Source of the DNA: a virus
IMG/VR virus record: IMGVR_UViG_3300005735_000219
Span: 1 to 23,400 of that record
DNA length: 23,400 nucleotides
Strand: one strand, 5' to 3'
Part shown: in pieces, positions 6,708 to 13,977 of the stretch
Layout: each line of letters opens with the position of its first letter
How positions within the stretch are numbered: the first letter of the stretch is position 1
Program-made: the position numbers and the translations under genes
The notes under the pieces: model-generated
What the model saw: only the letters and a program-made list of their open reading frames with translations
What the model was told of the DNA's origin: nothing
The model's database searches: none

Positions 6708-9385
6708 TGTATCAAGCAATCTATTTCGATAGAAACGATTACAAGTATTATTTAAGGGATGATAAGTTAGGATGGAAAAATGAATTCACTTATCAAGGGG
6801 ATCGTTATGTAAAAGATCCTGAAGGTGAATTAAAAACTATTTTTGGGGAAAGTGTTTCTAAAGCCTCAAAATTTAACTTTAAAGACCCCAATTTTTTTGA
6901 AAATGATATTGATGCTAATACTAGAGTACTAGTAGACCAATATTATAAATCTGATGATACTCCTTCTTATCATAATATAGTTTATTTTGATATTGAGTGT
7001 GAAATCGTAGGAGCATTAACCCCAGAAAATATTAAGGATCCTAAAGGTAAGATTACTTCTGTCGCTTTATATTGTAATAATAAATATTATTGTTTAATAT
7101 TAGACGAATCAAAACGTATCCAACCAGTTTCTGGGGATAAAGAAATCATTCGTTATAATACTGAACAAGAATTATTAAATGGATTTTTGGATTTATGGAT
7201 TAAATTAGACCCTACTATTATAACAGGATGGAATAGTGCTTATTTTGATGTTCCTTACCTTTATTATAGAATTGAAAAAATATTAGGGAAAGAAGTAGCA
7301 ACTTATCTATCTCCAATTAATAAAGTTCAATCAACAACTCGTAGAGATAGAAAAACAGGAAATTTTATGGCTTCTGTAACATTAGGAGGTATTAATCATT
7401 TAGATTATATGCTCCTATTTCAGAAGTTTATTACTAAACAAGAACCTTCTTATAGATTAGATGATATTGGATTAAAATATGCTAAATTATCTAAAATTGA
7501 ATATGAAGGTTCACTTGATAGATTATTTGAAACTGATATAGATAAATTTATTGATTATAACCTTCGAGATGTTGAAATTATCGTTGAACTAGAAAATTCA
7601 CTTAAATTTATTGAATTAACAGTTAATATTTGTCATTTATGTCATGTTCCTTATGATACAATATATTATTCGACTGTATTAAATGATGGAGCTATTTTAA
7701 CATATTTGAAACGTAAAGGAATCGTTTCACCAAATAAACCCACTACATATAATCCTAATCTTAACATTAGTGCTTTAATGAAAGGTATAAACGCTAACCA
7801 AGAGTTAACATACCAAGAAAAGCAAGATAAGATCGAGGCCCTTAAGAAAACTCAAGAATATGCTGGTGGCTATCTAAAAGACCCAGTACCTGGGTTATAT
7901 GAGTGGGTTATTGATTTGGATTTTACTTCATTATATCCTTCAATTATTCGTTCACTTAATATTGGTGTTGAAACTTTAGTAGGACGTATTGTAAATAGTA
8001 ATAAATATGACAATCAATGGTCATTAAAGGAACTTAAAGAAATGGATCCTGAAGAAACTGTTTCTATTGAAAAATTAAAAAAAAATTATACAGTATCTAG
8101 AATTGATAATGTTCCTGTAGGTAAAATAGTTCAACAAATAGAACGAGATGATTTATTAATTTCAGCACCTGGTGTTTTATTTAGAAAAGATAAATCAAGT
8201 GTAGTTTGTGAAATATTAGCTGATTGGTTTGCTAAACGTGTTGAATATAAAAATAAAATGAAAAAAGCTTTTAAATCAGGTGATGCTGTTAAAGGTGAAT
8301 TTTATAATAAACGTCAACATGCTTATAAAATTAAATTAAATGATGTTTATGGTGTGTTTGCTCAAAATGGTTGGAGATACACTGATGGACATAAAATGAT
8401 ATCTAAAGCAATTACACTTACTGGTCAACGATTAACCCAAGATTCAATTAAGTTTGTAAATAATTGGTTAAATGAACAATTAGGAACAGATAAAGATTAT
8501 ATTGTAACATCGGATACAGATTCATTATTTGCCCAAGTAAAAGACTTAATTTTACATAGAAATCCTAATTTGATTGATGCTGATAGAGAGGTTATTGTAG
8601 AAGAAACACTTAAAGTAGCCCAAGAAATTCAAGAGTTAGCAAATAAGAATTTACATAAAATGGCTCAAGAATTATTCAACATTAAATACCCAGATGAAGA
8701 ACATTATTTTGAGTTAAAACAAGAGGTTGTACTTGAAAGGGGTTACTTTTCAGGTAAACGTAGATACGCTCAATTTATTGTAAATAAAGAAGGAGTACCA
8801 ACAGAAGAATTAGATATGAAAGGACTTGATCTAATGAAATCAAATTTTCCTCCTTTATTTAAGAAGTTTGGTGAGCATATTCTTACTGAAATTATGTTTG
8901 GTAAGGCAAAACCTGAAATTGATAAACAAGTACTTGATTTTAGAGAATCACTTAGAACTGTTGAATGGAAACAAATCCTTAAACCAACAGGACTAAAACG
9001 AATGAGAGAATATGCTGGTAAAAAACCTGGCGCTGGTGAGATATTTACTCAATTAGAGAAAAAATGTCCAATTAATACAAAAGCAGCACTTCGTTACAAT
9101 GATATTCTTAAATTTAAAGGATTAGATGATAAATATCCCATCTTTCAGGTTGGAGATAAAATGTATATTGCGTATCTTAAGGAAAACCCATACAGAATAG
9201 ATGTAATTGGTTTTAATGGGTATAATGACCCCCCTGAGATTCTAGAATTTATTGAAAAATATATTGATAGAGATGGATTATTCGAATCAGTTATTAAAAA
9301 TAAACTCGAAAACGTATATCAAGACATTGGTTGGGGTATGCCTGTATTTAATAGAAAAGTAAATAAGTTTTTTAAATTCACATGA
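6707..9385 (+). CDS. 43: Family B replicative DNA polymerase, T4 gp43-like
   Basis: The phage replicative polymerase with 3'-5' proofreading, 892 residues, close to T4 gp43 (898). Exonuclease motifs are YFDIECE (93-99, Asp95/Glu97), TGWNSAYFDVP (173-183, Asp181) and YNLRDVE (284-290, Asp288). Polymerase motif A is DFTSLYPS from Asp405, motif B is KIKLNDVYG (541-549) and motif C is SDTDS (602-606). KRRYAQF follows as the KKRY element. All catalytic residues appear intact. The C-terminus ends FNRKVNKFFKFT, a hydrophobic/aromatic tail suited to clamp binding as in T4. The stop overlaps the clamp gene by 4 bases (ATGA). Confidence 0.98.
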   Translation: MYQAIYFDRNDYKYYLRDDKLGWKNEFTYQGDRYVKDPEGELKTIFGESVSKASKFNFKDPNFFENDIDANTRVLVDQYYKSDDTPSYHNIVYFDIECEIVGALTPENIKDPKGKITSVALYCNNKYYCLILDESKRIQPVSGDKEIIRYNTEQELLNGFLDLWIKLDPTIITGWNSAYFDVPYLYYRIEKILGKEVATYLSPINKVQSTTRRDRKTGNFMASVTLGGINHLDYMLLFQKFITKQEPSYRLDDIGLKYAKLSKIEYEGSLDRLFETDIDKFIDYNLRDVEIIVELENSLKFIELTVNICHLCHVPYDTIYYSTVLNDGAILTYLKRKGIVSPNKPTTYNPNLNISALMKGINANQELTYQEKQDKIEALKKTQEYAGGYLKDPVPGLYEWVIDLDFTSLYPSIIRSLNIGVETLVGRIVNSNKYDNQWSLKELKEMDPEETVSIEKLKKNYTVSRIDNVPVGKIVQQIERDDLLISAPGVLFRKDKSSVVCEILADWFAKRVEYKNKMKKAFKSGDAVKGEFYNKRQHAYKIKLNDVYGVFAQNGWRYTDGHKMISKAITLTGQRLTQDSIKFVNNWLNEQLGTDKDYIVTSDTDSLFAQVKDLILHRNPNLIDADREVIVEETLKVAQEIQELANKNLHKMAQELFNIKYPDEEHYFELKQEVVLERGYFSGKRRYAQFIVNKEGVPTEELDMKGLDLMKSNFPPLFKKFGEHILTEIMFGKAKPEIDKQVLDFRESLRTVEWKQILKPTGLKRMREYAGKKPGAGEIFTQLEKKCPINTKAALRYNDILKFKGLDDKYPIFQVGDKMYIAYLKENPYRIDVIGFNGYNDPPEILEFIEKYIDRDGLFESVIKNKLENVYQDIGWGMPVFNRKVNKFFKFT

Positions 9386-10116
9386 TAGATAAATTAGATT
9401 TAGTTTCAATTATTTCCAAATACCATTTAGGTGGTATGGTTAAAGCTGTAAGATGGAATGTTAAAAATAATCATTTAGGAATTGGTTTTAATTCTCCATC
9501 AATGGAAATGATTGGTAATTTAGAATATAAAGATTTTCCTTTAGAAGATGCTACTATTGCTATTAGTGATACTGCTCAACTAAGTAAATTAGTAGGAATT
9601 ACAAATGGATATCTTAACTTAGAATTTGTTAAACAAAACAAACTCCCAATTCAGTTAATAATTGCTGACAATCAATATACACTAAATTATGCTTTAGCTG
9701 ATCTTATGTTATTTGCTGAAGCAGGCCAACTAGAACAAGAACCGGAATACGACGTTATAGCTGAATTAGATAATGAAAGCATAACAGCCATTGTAAAAGC
9801 AAAACAAGCATTAGTAGACACAAATACAGTGGTACTAAGATCATCACCTAATGATGATGGTGAGGATAGATTAGAAATGTGCTTCGCAGGTAATATTGCT
9901 TTCTCAAATAAAGTATCATTTTACTTAAATGAAGTAGAAATGAAAAATCAAGATTTAAATGAGAATTATGACTCAAACATGATTAAAGAAATTATGTATG
10001 CTAATAAAGATATGCCCCAAGGTAGAATGAGTGTATCAGCTGAAGGGCTAATGAAGCTAGAATTTGAAGACGAAAAAATAAAAAGTACCTACTATACAGT
10101 AGCCAAAGAAAAGTAA
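9382..10116 (+). CDS. 45: Sliding clamp, T4 gp45-like
   Basis: A 244-residue protein (T4 gp45 has 228) translated by 4-base overlap directly after the polymerase. It would form the trimeric ring that tethers the polymerase to DNA. Sequence similarity to T4 is low by eye, but the pattern fits the two-domain clamp fold: IISKYHLGGMVKAVRW and FPLEDATIAISDTAQLSKLVG in domain 1, acidic linker EQEPEYD (about 118-124), then ITAIVKAKQALVDTNTVVL and a MSVSAEGLMKLEFE strand pair in domain 2. In T4-like phages gp45 also acts as a late-transcription co-activator, which may apply here. Assignment rests on position, size and these patterns. Confidence 0.85.
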   Translation: MIDKLDLVSIISKYHLGGMVKAVRWNVKNNHLGIGFNSPSMEMIGNLEYKDFPLEDATIAISDTAQLSKLVGITNGYLNLEFVKQNKLPIQLIIADNQYTLNYALADLMLFAEAGQLEQEPEYDVIAELDNESITAIVKAKQALVDTNTVVLRSSPNDDGEDRLEMCFAGNIAFSNKVSFYLNEVEMKNQDLNENYDSNMIKEIMYANKDMPQGRMSVSAEGLMKLEFEDEKIKSTYYTVAKEK

Positions 10117-10331
10117 TGTGTAAGTTAGATTTACATGGTGTAAGACACGCAGATGTAGTCAATAAATTAAATAGATATTTTTTCTGGGAAAAACCAGGAT
10201 GGAAACAATATACTATTATTACAGGTAATTCTAATGAAATGAAAAAAATAGTTATTAAATGGCTTCAAGACCATGAATATAAATATTATATTCCCTCTCA
10301 CAATTTAGGAGAAATACAAGTAAGTGAATGA
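10116..10331 (+). CDS. Stand-alone Smr-domain protein
   Basis: A 71-residue protein that is essentially one Smr (small MutS-related) domain. LDLHG is at 4-8, the helix that follows carries the usual spacing, and ITGNSN (35-40) replaces the classic TGxG loop. Smr domains can nick or bind branched DNA or cleave RNA, and some rescue stalled ribosomes; which applies is unknown. Here the second glycine of TGxG is missing (TGNSN), so activity may differ. It starts on the last base of the clamp stop codon (TAATG) and overlaps the next gene by 4 bases. Confidence 0.78.
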   Translation: MCKLDLHGVRHADVVNKLNRYFFWEKPGWKQYTIITGNSNEMKKIVIKWLQDHEYKYYIPSHNLGEIQVSE

Positions 10332-10699
10332 AAAAACCAGATAATTTTGCCGAAAATAAAGCATTACTTCCTTATGGGGATAGTGTAGCAGCACCTGCTA
10401 TTGTTCCTGAAAATATAGATGATTGGAAACTTAGAGGGGTAAATAAAGTAAATAAACAGTTTAAAACAAAATTTGATGAATTAAAAGATGAGTTTAAACA
10501 ATTACTAGAAGAATATCAATGGAATGAATTAGTATATCAATCCAAATTTGGATATGAACCAGTAATAGGAGAAACTTATCATTTATATGTTGGTAAAGAT
10601 GGTAACCCTTTTTTATCTTTAATAGCACCAAATGAGTGGAATAAAGAACATCTTGGTTCTTTTAAACTAAATAGTGAACAAAAATGGATAAAAATTTAA
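10328..10699 (+). CDS. DUF2452 protein (C1orf50-like)
   Basis: This 123-residue protein matches the pattern I know for DUF2452, a family of unknown function found in Bacteroidota and, as C1orf50, in animals. The shared pieces are a charged helical middle (about 40-70, KVNKQFKTKFDELKDEF) and then YHLY (84-87), SLIAPNEW (97-104) and LGSFKLNSEQKW (109-120). The human protein carries YYLY, SIISPKEW and LGAYKLQHDLSW in the same order. No signal peptide or membrane segment is seen. It overlaps the Smr gene by 4 bases and ends the polymerase/clamp group before the chaperone island. The family call is from memory of the pattern, not a search. Confidence 0.75.
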   Translation: MKKPDNFAENKALLPYGDSVAAPAIVPENIDDWKLRGVNKVNKQFKTKFDELKDEFKQLLEEYQWNELVYQSKFGYEPVIGETYHLYVGKDGNPFLSLIAPNEWNKEHLGSFKLNSEQKWIKI

Positions 10700-10704
10700 T
10701 TTTA

Positions 10705-10722
10705 ATATATGTATAACAAAAC
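10705..10722 (+). promoter_or_regulatory. Shared upstream element A, copy 1 (before hsp20)
   Basis: ATATATGTATAACAAAAC occurs here and, with one base changed, at 19309-19326 before the ribbon-helix-helix gene. Its first half, ATATA-TG-TATA, is nearly palindromic. It lies 68 bases before the hsp20 start and merges into the left arm of the inverted repeat. It may be a phage promoter or an operator; the sequence alone does not decide. Confidence 0.45.
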
Positions 10723-10736
10723 GACCCAAGGGCGCA
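10716..10736 (+). repeat. Inverted repeat flanking hsp20, left arm
   Basis: ACAAAACG then ACCCAAGGGCGCA, strikingly GC-rich for this genome. Its partner lies on the opposite strand at 11229-11250, just after the hsp20 stop. Aligned in the inverted orientation, 19 of 22 columns agree, with one single-base gap and two mismatches. Confidence 0.75.
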
Positions 10737-10755
10737 AGTTTTTTATGTTTAACCC

Positions 10756-10772
10756 GCTGATCTTCGGACAGC
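10756..10772 (+). other. UUCG-capped hairpin in the hsp20 leader
   Basis: GCTG pairs with CAGC and TC pairs with GA around a TTCG loop closed by C-G, the stable cUUCGg tetraloop; one A is bulged. It lies 18 bases before the hsp20 start. No T-run follows directly, so it looks less like an intrinsic terminator than a leader structure, but termination of upstream transcripts is not excluded. Confidence 0.45.
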
Positions 10773-10790
10773 ACAAATTTTATTAATGAT

Positions 10791-11222
10791 ATGAGTACAT
10801 TATTTTACGAGAGAAATCTCTCACCATTCGATTTATTATTTAAAGACTTTTTTAGGTCTGATTTAAACTTCCAACCGGCTACTGAAGCCAAACATTCCCA
10901 CCCCGTAGATATTTATGAAACAGAAGAAGGACTTCATTTTGAAGTTGCTTGTACTGGTCTTACAAAAGAAGATATTGAGTTAAATATCGAAGGGGATATT
11001 CTTAAAATTTCTTATAGTAAAGATGCTGAAGCAGCTGATGCTGAAGCTAAAGGACGTAACTACATTCATAGGGGTGTAGCAAAACGTTCATTTAATTTAG
11101 GTTATAAAATTGCTTCTAAATTTAGCTTAGCAAACGCTACAGCTGAAATGGAAAATGGATTACTAACAATTGAAATCCCATTTGCTAAAGAAGCTAAACC
11201 TAAAGTTTTAAAAATTAAGTAA
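10791..11222 (+). CDS. hsp20: Hsp20 small heat-shock protein
   Basis: An ATP-independent holdase of 143 residues with an alpha-crystallin domain at about 37-132: PVDIYETEEGLHFEVACTG, LTKEDIELNIEGDILKISY, then RSFNLGYKI and AEMENGLLTIEIPFA. The GLLTIEIP strand is the family hallmark. The C-terminal KVLKIK supplies the IxI-like tail that mediates oligomerisation. The N-terminus, MSTLFYERNLSPFDLLFKDFF, is the usual aromatic arm. It probably works with the downstream GroES/GroEL pair to keep phage proteins folding. It is unusual for this window in having long gaps on both sides (91 and 68 bases), both carrying repeat arms and candidate regulatory elements. Confidence 0.95.
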   Translation: MSTLFYERNLSPFDLLFKDFFRSDLNFQPATEAKHSHPVDIYETEEGLHFEVACTGLTKEDIELNIEGDILKISYSKDAEAADAEAKGRNYIHRGVAKRSFNLGYKIASKFSLANATAEMENGLLTIEIPFAKEAKPKVLKIK

Positions 11223-11228
11223 CCCGAA

Positions 11229-11250
11229 TGCGCCCTAGGGTTGGTTTTGT
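11229..11250 (-). repeat. Inverted repeat flanking hsp20, right arm
   Basis: Plus strand reads TGCGCCCTAGGG then TTGGTTTTGT, beginning 7 bases after the hsp20 stop. It contains the perfect 8-base palindrome CCCTAGGG at 11233-11240. On the minus strand it matches the left arm at 10716-10736 in 19 of 22 columns. Confidence 0.75.
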
Positions 11251-11258
11251 AAATTAAA

Positions 11259-11290
11259 TTTCGTATATTAACATCAAATAAAAAAGTTAT
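11259..11290 (+). promoter_or_regulatory. Shared upstream element B, copy 2 (before the groESL operon)
   Basis: TTTCGTATATTA, then ACAT, then a CAAATAAAAAAGTTAT tract directly abutting the ATG at 11291. It matches the element before folE (5318-5349), differing by one substitution in the core TTTC-TATATTA and a few single-base changes beyond. It would drive the gene pair leading into groES and groEL. Promoter or initiation role inferred. Confidence 0.45.
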
Positions 11291-11581
11291 ATGACAACAA
11301 TTAAAGATCCAGTACTAGAACCATATCACATTACTCGTGATGGTCATGGTTTTTCAGTAGTAGAAACAGTTACCCCTCAAGCTAAATACCTTGAAAAAGG
11401 TAGTGAAGGTAAAGATTATGAAAAAGCAATTTGTTATCCTTCTACATTAGGAGGTTGCTTGAAAAAAATAGCAGAATACAAGTTAAATACAGGTCAAGAA
11501 TATCAAAGTATTAGAGAATACTTAGATGAGTTTAATTCAGTTTATAGTAAAATCCAAGAAACATTTAATTTAGAAGTATGA
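11291..11581 (+). CDS. Hypothetical protein upstream of groES
   Basis: A 96-residue soluble protein I cannot assign to a named family. It opens with MTTIKDPVLEPYHITRDGHG, continues through FSVVETVTP and a YLEKGSEGKDYEKAICYPS stretch, and ends in two predicted helices (CLKKIAEYKL and SIREYLDEFNSVYSKIQETF). Similar short proteins with a DPVLE...Y opening followed by a GxxY...Y segment are common in phages, without known function. The stop overlaps the groES start by 4 bases, so it is probably co-translated with the chaperonin genes; a link to chaperonin function is only suggested by this. Confidence 0.75.
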   Translation: MTTIKDPVLEPYHITRDGHGFSVVETVTPQAKYLEKGSEGKDYEKAICYPSTLGGCLKKIAEYKLNTGQEYQSIREYLDEFNSVYSKIQETFNLEV

Positions 11582-11889
11582 GTTTAGAAGCTTTATTTAA
11601 TGCCGTAGTTGTAAAACCGGTAGAATTTGAGGAACAGATGTATGGTAACATCGTAGTTCCTGACATGGGAAAAGAAAAGAACCAAACAGCTGAAGTTGTT
11701 GCTGTAGGACCAGGCCATTATTCTATTACAGGAACATTCATTAAAACCGTATCCAAAATTGGAGATACAGTAGTATTACCTACAATGGGTTTTACTAAAT
11801 TTGAATGGGATGGTGTAGAATATTTAATTGGTAAAGAAAATGATATTTTAGCAAAAATTAGTAAAAAAGAAGAAACAACAAATGAGTAA
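11578..11889 (+). CDS. groES: GroES co-chaperonin (Cpn10)
   Basis: The 103-residue lid subunit of the chaperonin. It follows the Cpn10 order: an N-terminal strand VVVKPVEFE, the mobile loop that docks on GroEL (about 19-34, EQMYGNIVVPDMGKEK), then AEVVAVGPGH, IGDTVVLP and a C-terminal ENDILAKI strand. The roof-loop region is slightly long (GHYSITGTFIKTVSKIG). It is much closer to bacterial GroES than to the diverged T4 gp31 type. It overlaps groEL by 8 bases, so both proteins should be made from one message, as in bacterial groESL operons. Confidence 0.93.
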   Translation: MSLEALFNAVVVKPVEFEEQMYGNIVVPDMGKEKNQTAEVVAVGPGHYSITGTFIKTVSKIGDTVVLPTMGFTKFEWDGVEYLIGKENDILAKISKKEETTNE

Positions 11890-13510
11890 AGTTATTGAAT
11901 TTGGACCAGAAGGTCGTAAAAAATTAGTTAATGGTATTGATAAATTAGCAAATGCCGTTGTATCAACATTAGGTCCTAATGGACGAAATGTAGTTATTTC
12001 AAATGGAGGGGCACCTCAATCTACTAAAGATGGAGTAACAGTAGCAAAATCAATTACCTTAAGTGATAATGTAGAAAGTGTAGGTGCTGAAATGGTAAAA
12101 CAAGCAGCAATTAAAACAGCAGAAAATGCTGGTGATGGTACTACCACTTCTACTTTACTAGCTCGTGAAATGGTACAGGCAGGTTTGTCTCACCTAAATA
12201 ATGGTGCTAATGCTGTAGAAATTAAACGTGGTATTGACACAGCTGTACAGCAAGTAATTGAAACTCTCCGTGCTAATTCAGAAGATATTTCATCTGAAGA
12301 ACAACTACAACAAGTAGCTACTATCTCAGCTAATAATGATCCGGAAGTAGGTAAATTAATTGCTACAGCTATGTCTAAAGTAGGTCGTGAGGGTGTAGTA
12401 ACAATAGAAGAATCAAAATCAGGAGATACTTATCTTGAAACAGTAGAAGGTATGCAATTTGATAGAGGTTATAAGTCACATTATTTTGTAACTAATAATA
12501 ATACAATGACTTGTAATCTTGAAGATACACTTATCTTAATTGCTGATAAGAAAATCACTCAAGTTAAAGAATTACTTCCTGTACTAGAAGCTGTTTCAAA
12601 TCAAAATAAATCACTTTTGATTGTTGCCGAAGATATTGATAGTGAAGCATTAGCTACTCTTATTGTAAATAAAATGAGAGGTACTATTAAAGTAGCAGCT
12701 GTTAAAGCTCCTGATTTTGGTGATCGTAGAAAATTAATCCTAGACGATATGGCTATCCTAACTGGTGGCCAAGTATTCAGTACTGATAAAGGTATGAAGC
12801 TTGAAAAGTTTGAATGGGACTGGTTTGGTGAAGCGCGTCTTGTAACAGTAACAAAAGATGAAACAACAATTGTTGACGGACGAGGAGGAGCTGATGCAAT
12901 ACAAACACGTATTGAGGAAATCCAACAACAGATTGAAAAATCAACCTCATCATTCGAAAAAGAAAAACTTCAAGAAAGATTGGCAAAATTCACAGGAGGA
13001 GTAGCTATTGTTCATGTTGGTGGACATACTGAAACTGAAATGCGTGAGAAAAAAGACCGTGTAGATGATGCTTTACAAGCAACTCAAGCCGCTCTTGAAG
13101 AAGGTATTATACCTGGTGGAGGTGCTGCTTTATTGTATGCTCGTGAAACAATTGAAAACAAAGATAGTATTGGTTCTCAAATTGTATACAAAGCATGTGG
13201 TAAACCTTTTGAACAAATCCTTACTAATGCAGGATACAGTACAACAGAAGCTCAGATGATTGGTAAATACCAATTAGTAGATTCAGGTAATGATATTTGG
13301 GCAGGTTATAACCTTAAAACGGAAGAGGTTGTAAACATGAAAGAAGCAGGTATTATTGATCCTTCTAAAGTAACTCGTACAGCACTTGAAAGTGCAGCAT
13401 CGGTAGCAAGTACAGTATTACTCACAGAATGTGTAGTAGTAGATGATCCAGATAATGAAAAAGACGCTATGGACCCAATGGCTGGAATGGGAATGGGTGG
13501 AATGTTTTAA
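11882..13510 (+). CDS. groEL: GroEL chaperonin (Cpn60), full length
   Basis: A 542-residue chaperonin subunit (E. coli GroEL 548) with all three domains. The equatorial ATP site has LGPNGRNVVIS (30-40) and GDGTTTSTLLA (84-94). The apical domain has RGYKSHYFV, LLPVLEAV, IAEDIDSEALATLIVN and RGTIKVAAVKAPDFGDRRK, and KEKLQERLAKFTGGVA leads back to the second equatorial part with PGGGAALL. The C-terminus ends DPMAGMGMGGMF, a Gly-Met tail. The highly conserved LGPKGRN reads LGPNGRN and APGFGDRRK reads APDFGDRRK. It appears intact and active. With groES it could form a complete phage-specific folding chamber, possibly for a capsid or replication protein that host GroEL handles poorly. Confidence 0.98.
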   Translation: MSKVIEFGPEGRKKLVNGIDKLANAVVSTLGPNGRNVVISNGGAPQSTKDGVTVAKSITLSDNVESVGAEMVKQAAIKTAENAGDGTTTSTLLAREMVQAGLSHLNNGANAVEIKRGIDTAVQQVIETLRANSEDISSEEQLQQVATISANNDPEVGKLIATAMSKVGREGVVTIEESKSGDTYLETVEGMQFDRGYKSHYFVTNNNTMTCNLEDTLILIADKKITQVKELLPVLEAVSNQNKSLLIVAEDIDSEALATLIVNKMRGTIKVAAVKAPDFGDRRKLILDDMAILTGGQVFSTDKGMKLEKFEWDWFGEARLVTVTKDETTIVDGRGGADAIQTRIEEIQQQIEKSTSSFEKEKLQERLAKFTGGVAIVHVGGHTETEMREKKDRVDDALQATQAALEEGIIPGGGAALLYARETIENKDSIGSQIVYKACGKPFEQILTNAGYSTTEAQMIGKYQLVDSGNDIWAGYNLKTEEVVNMKEAGIIDPSKVTRTALESAASVASTVLLTECVVVDDPDNEKDAMDPMAGMGMGGMF

Positions 13511-13513
13511 AAA

Positions 13514-13714
13514 GTGAAAGACGCAGTAAATCTAATAGGAAAAAATATTAGGTACGGAGGTACAACTTATATAATTGACAAAATATATTTTATACCTCAA
13601 GCAGTACATAATAGGCATAATTATTATTTTGGATTAAAGGCTTTAGATAATACTTGGTTAAATGTTTCCTATACAGAATTACTCCCTTATTTAAAAGAAC
13701 AAATTAAGTTATGA
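13514..13714 (+). CDS. Small hypothetical protein (GTG start)
   Basis: A 66-residue protein not recognised. It starts with GTG at 13514, three bases after the groEL stop; no ATG is available before codon 30 or so. The sequence has alternating hydrophobic/aromatic positions (IRYGGTTYIIDKIYFIP, HNYYFGLKALDNTWLNV) that suggest a small beta-barrel such as an SH3-like or Tudor-like fold, followed by a short helix. It overlaps the next gene by 4 bases. Confidence 0.62.
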   Translation: MKDAVNLIGKNIRYGGTTYIIDKIYFIPQAVHNRHNYYFGLKALDNTWLNVSYTELLPYLKEQIKL

Positions 13715-13977
13715 GTAAAAAAGAAGTTATAGAAAAAACTATTGAAATTGCTAAGCGTGTCCCTCCTGGGGACCGCTGGCAATTAAAAGGTGAAAAAGAA
13801 GTTCATAAAACACTTACTGAAACTTTAGAGGCATATTTTCAAAAAACAGGTAAACCTGCTGAATTTAGGCTTGCTCCTTTAAAGGGAAAATTGTATGTTA
13901 TCACTACCGAAGAGCATGAAATAAAAGAACCTGAACCAAAGAAATTTAGCATTTATGGCGATTACGAGTTTGAATAG
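13711..13977 (+). CDS. Small hypothetical protein before clamp loader
   Basis: An 88-residue charged protein of unknown function. It consists of an N-terminal helix (KKEVIEKTIEIAKR), a GDRW segment, a second helix (EVHKTLTETLEAYFQKTG), and a beta hairpin (AEFRLAPLKGKLYVITTEE) ending in an acidic tail. The helix-helix-hairpin order is compatible with a small nucleic-acid or protein binding module, but no family is evident. The last 23 bases overlap the clamp loader reading frame, a longer overlap than elsewhere in this window. Confidence 0.65.
   Translation: MSKKEVIEKTIEIAKRVPPGDRWQLKGEKEVHKTLTETLEAYFQKTGKPAEFRLAPLKGKLYVITTEEHEIKEPEPKKFSIYGDYEFE

Noticed and set aside
10724-10745. Intrinsic terminator (GC-rich CCCAAGGGCGC followed by TTTTTT)
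   Set aside because: The CCC/GGG stem has only a 2-base loop and the T-run is offset by CAAG, so a stable terminator hairpin is not convincing; the long-range inverted repeat explains the GC-rich block better.
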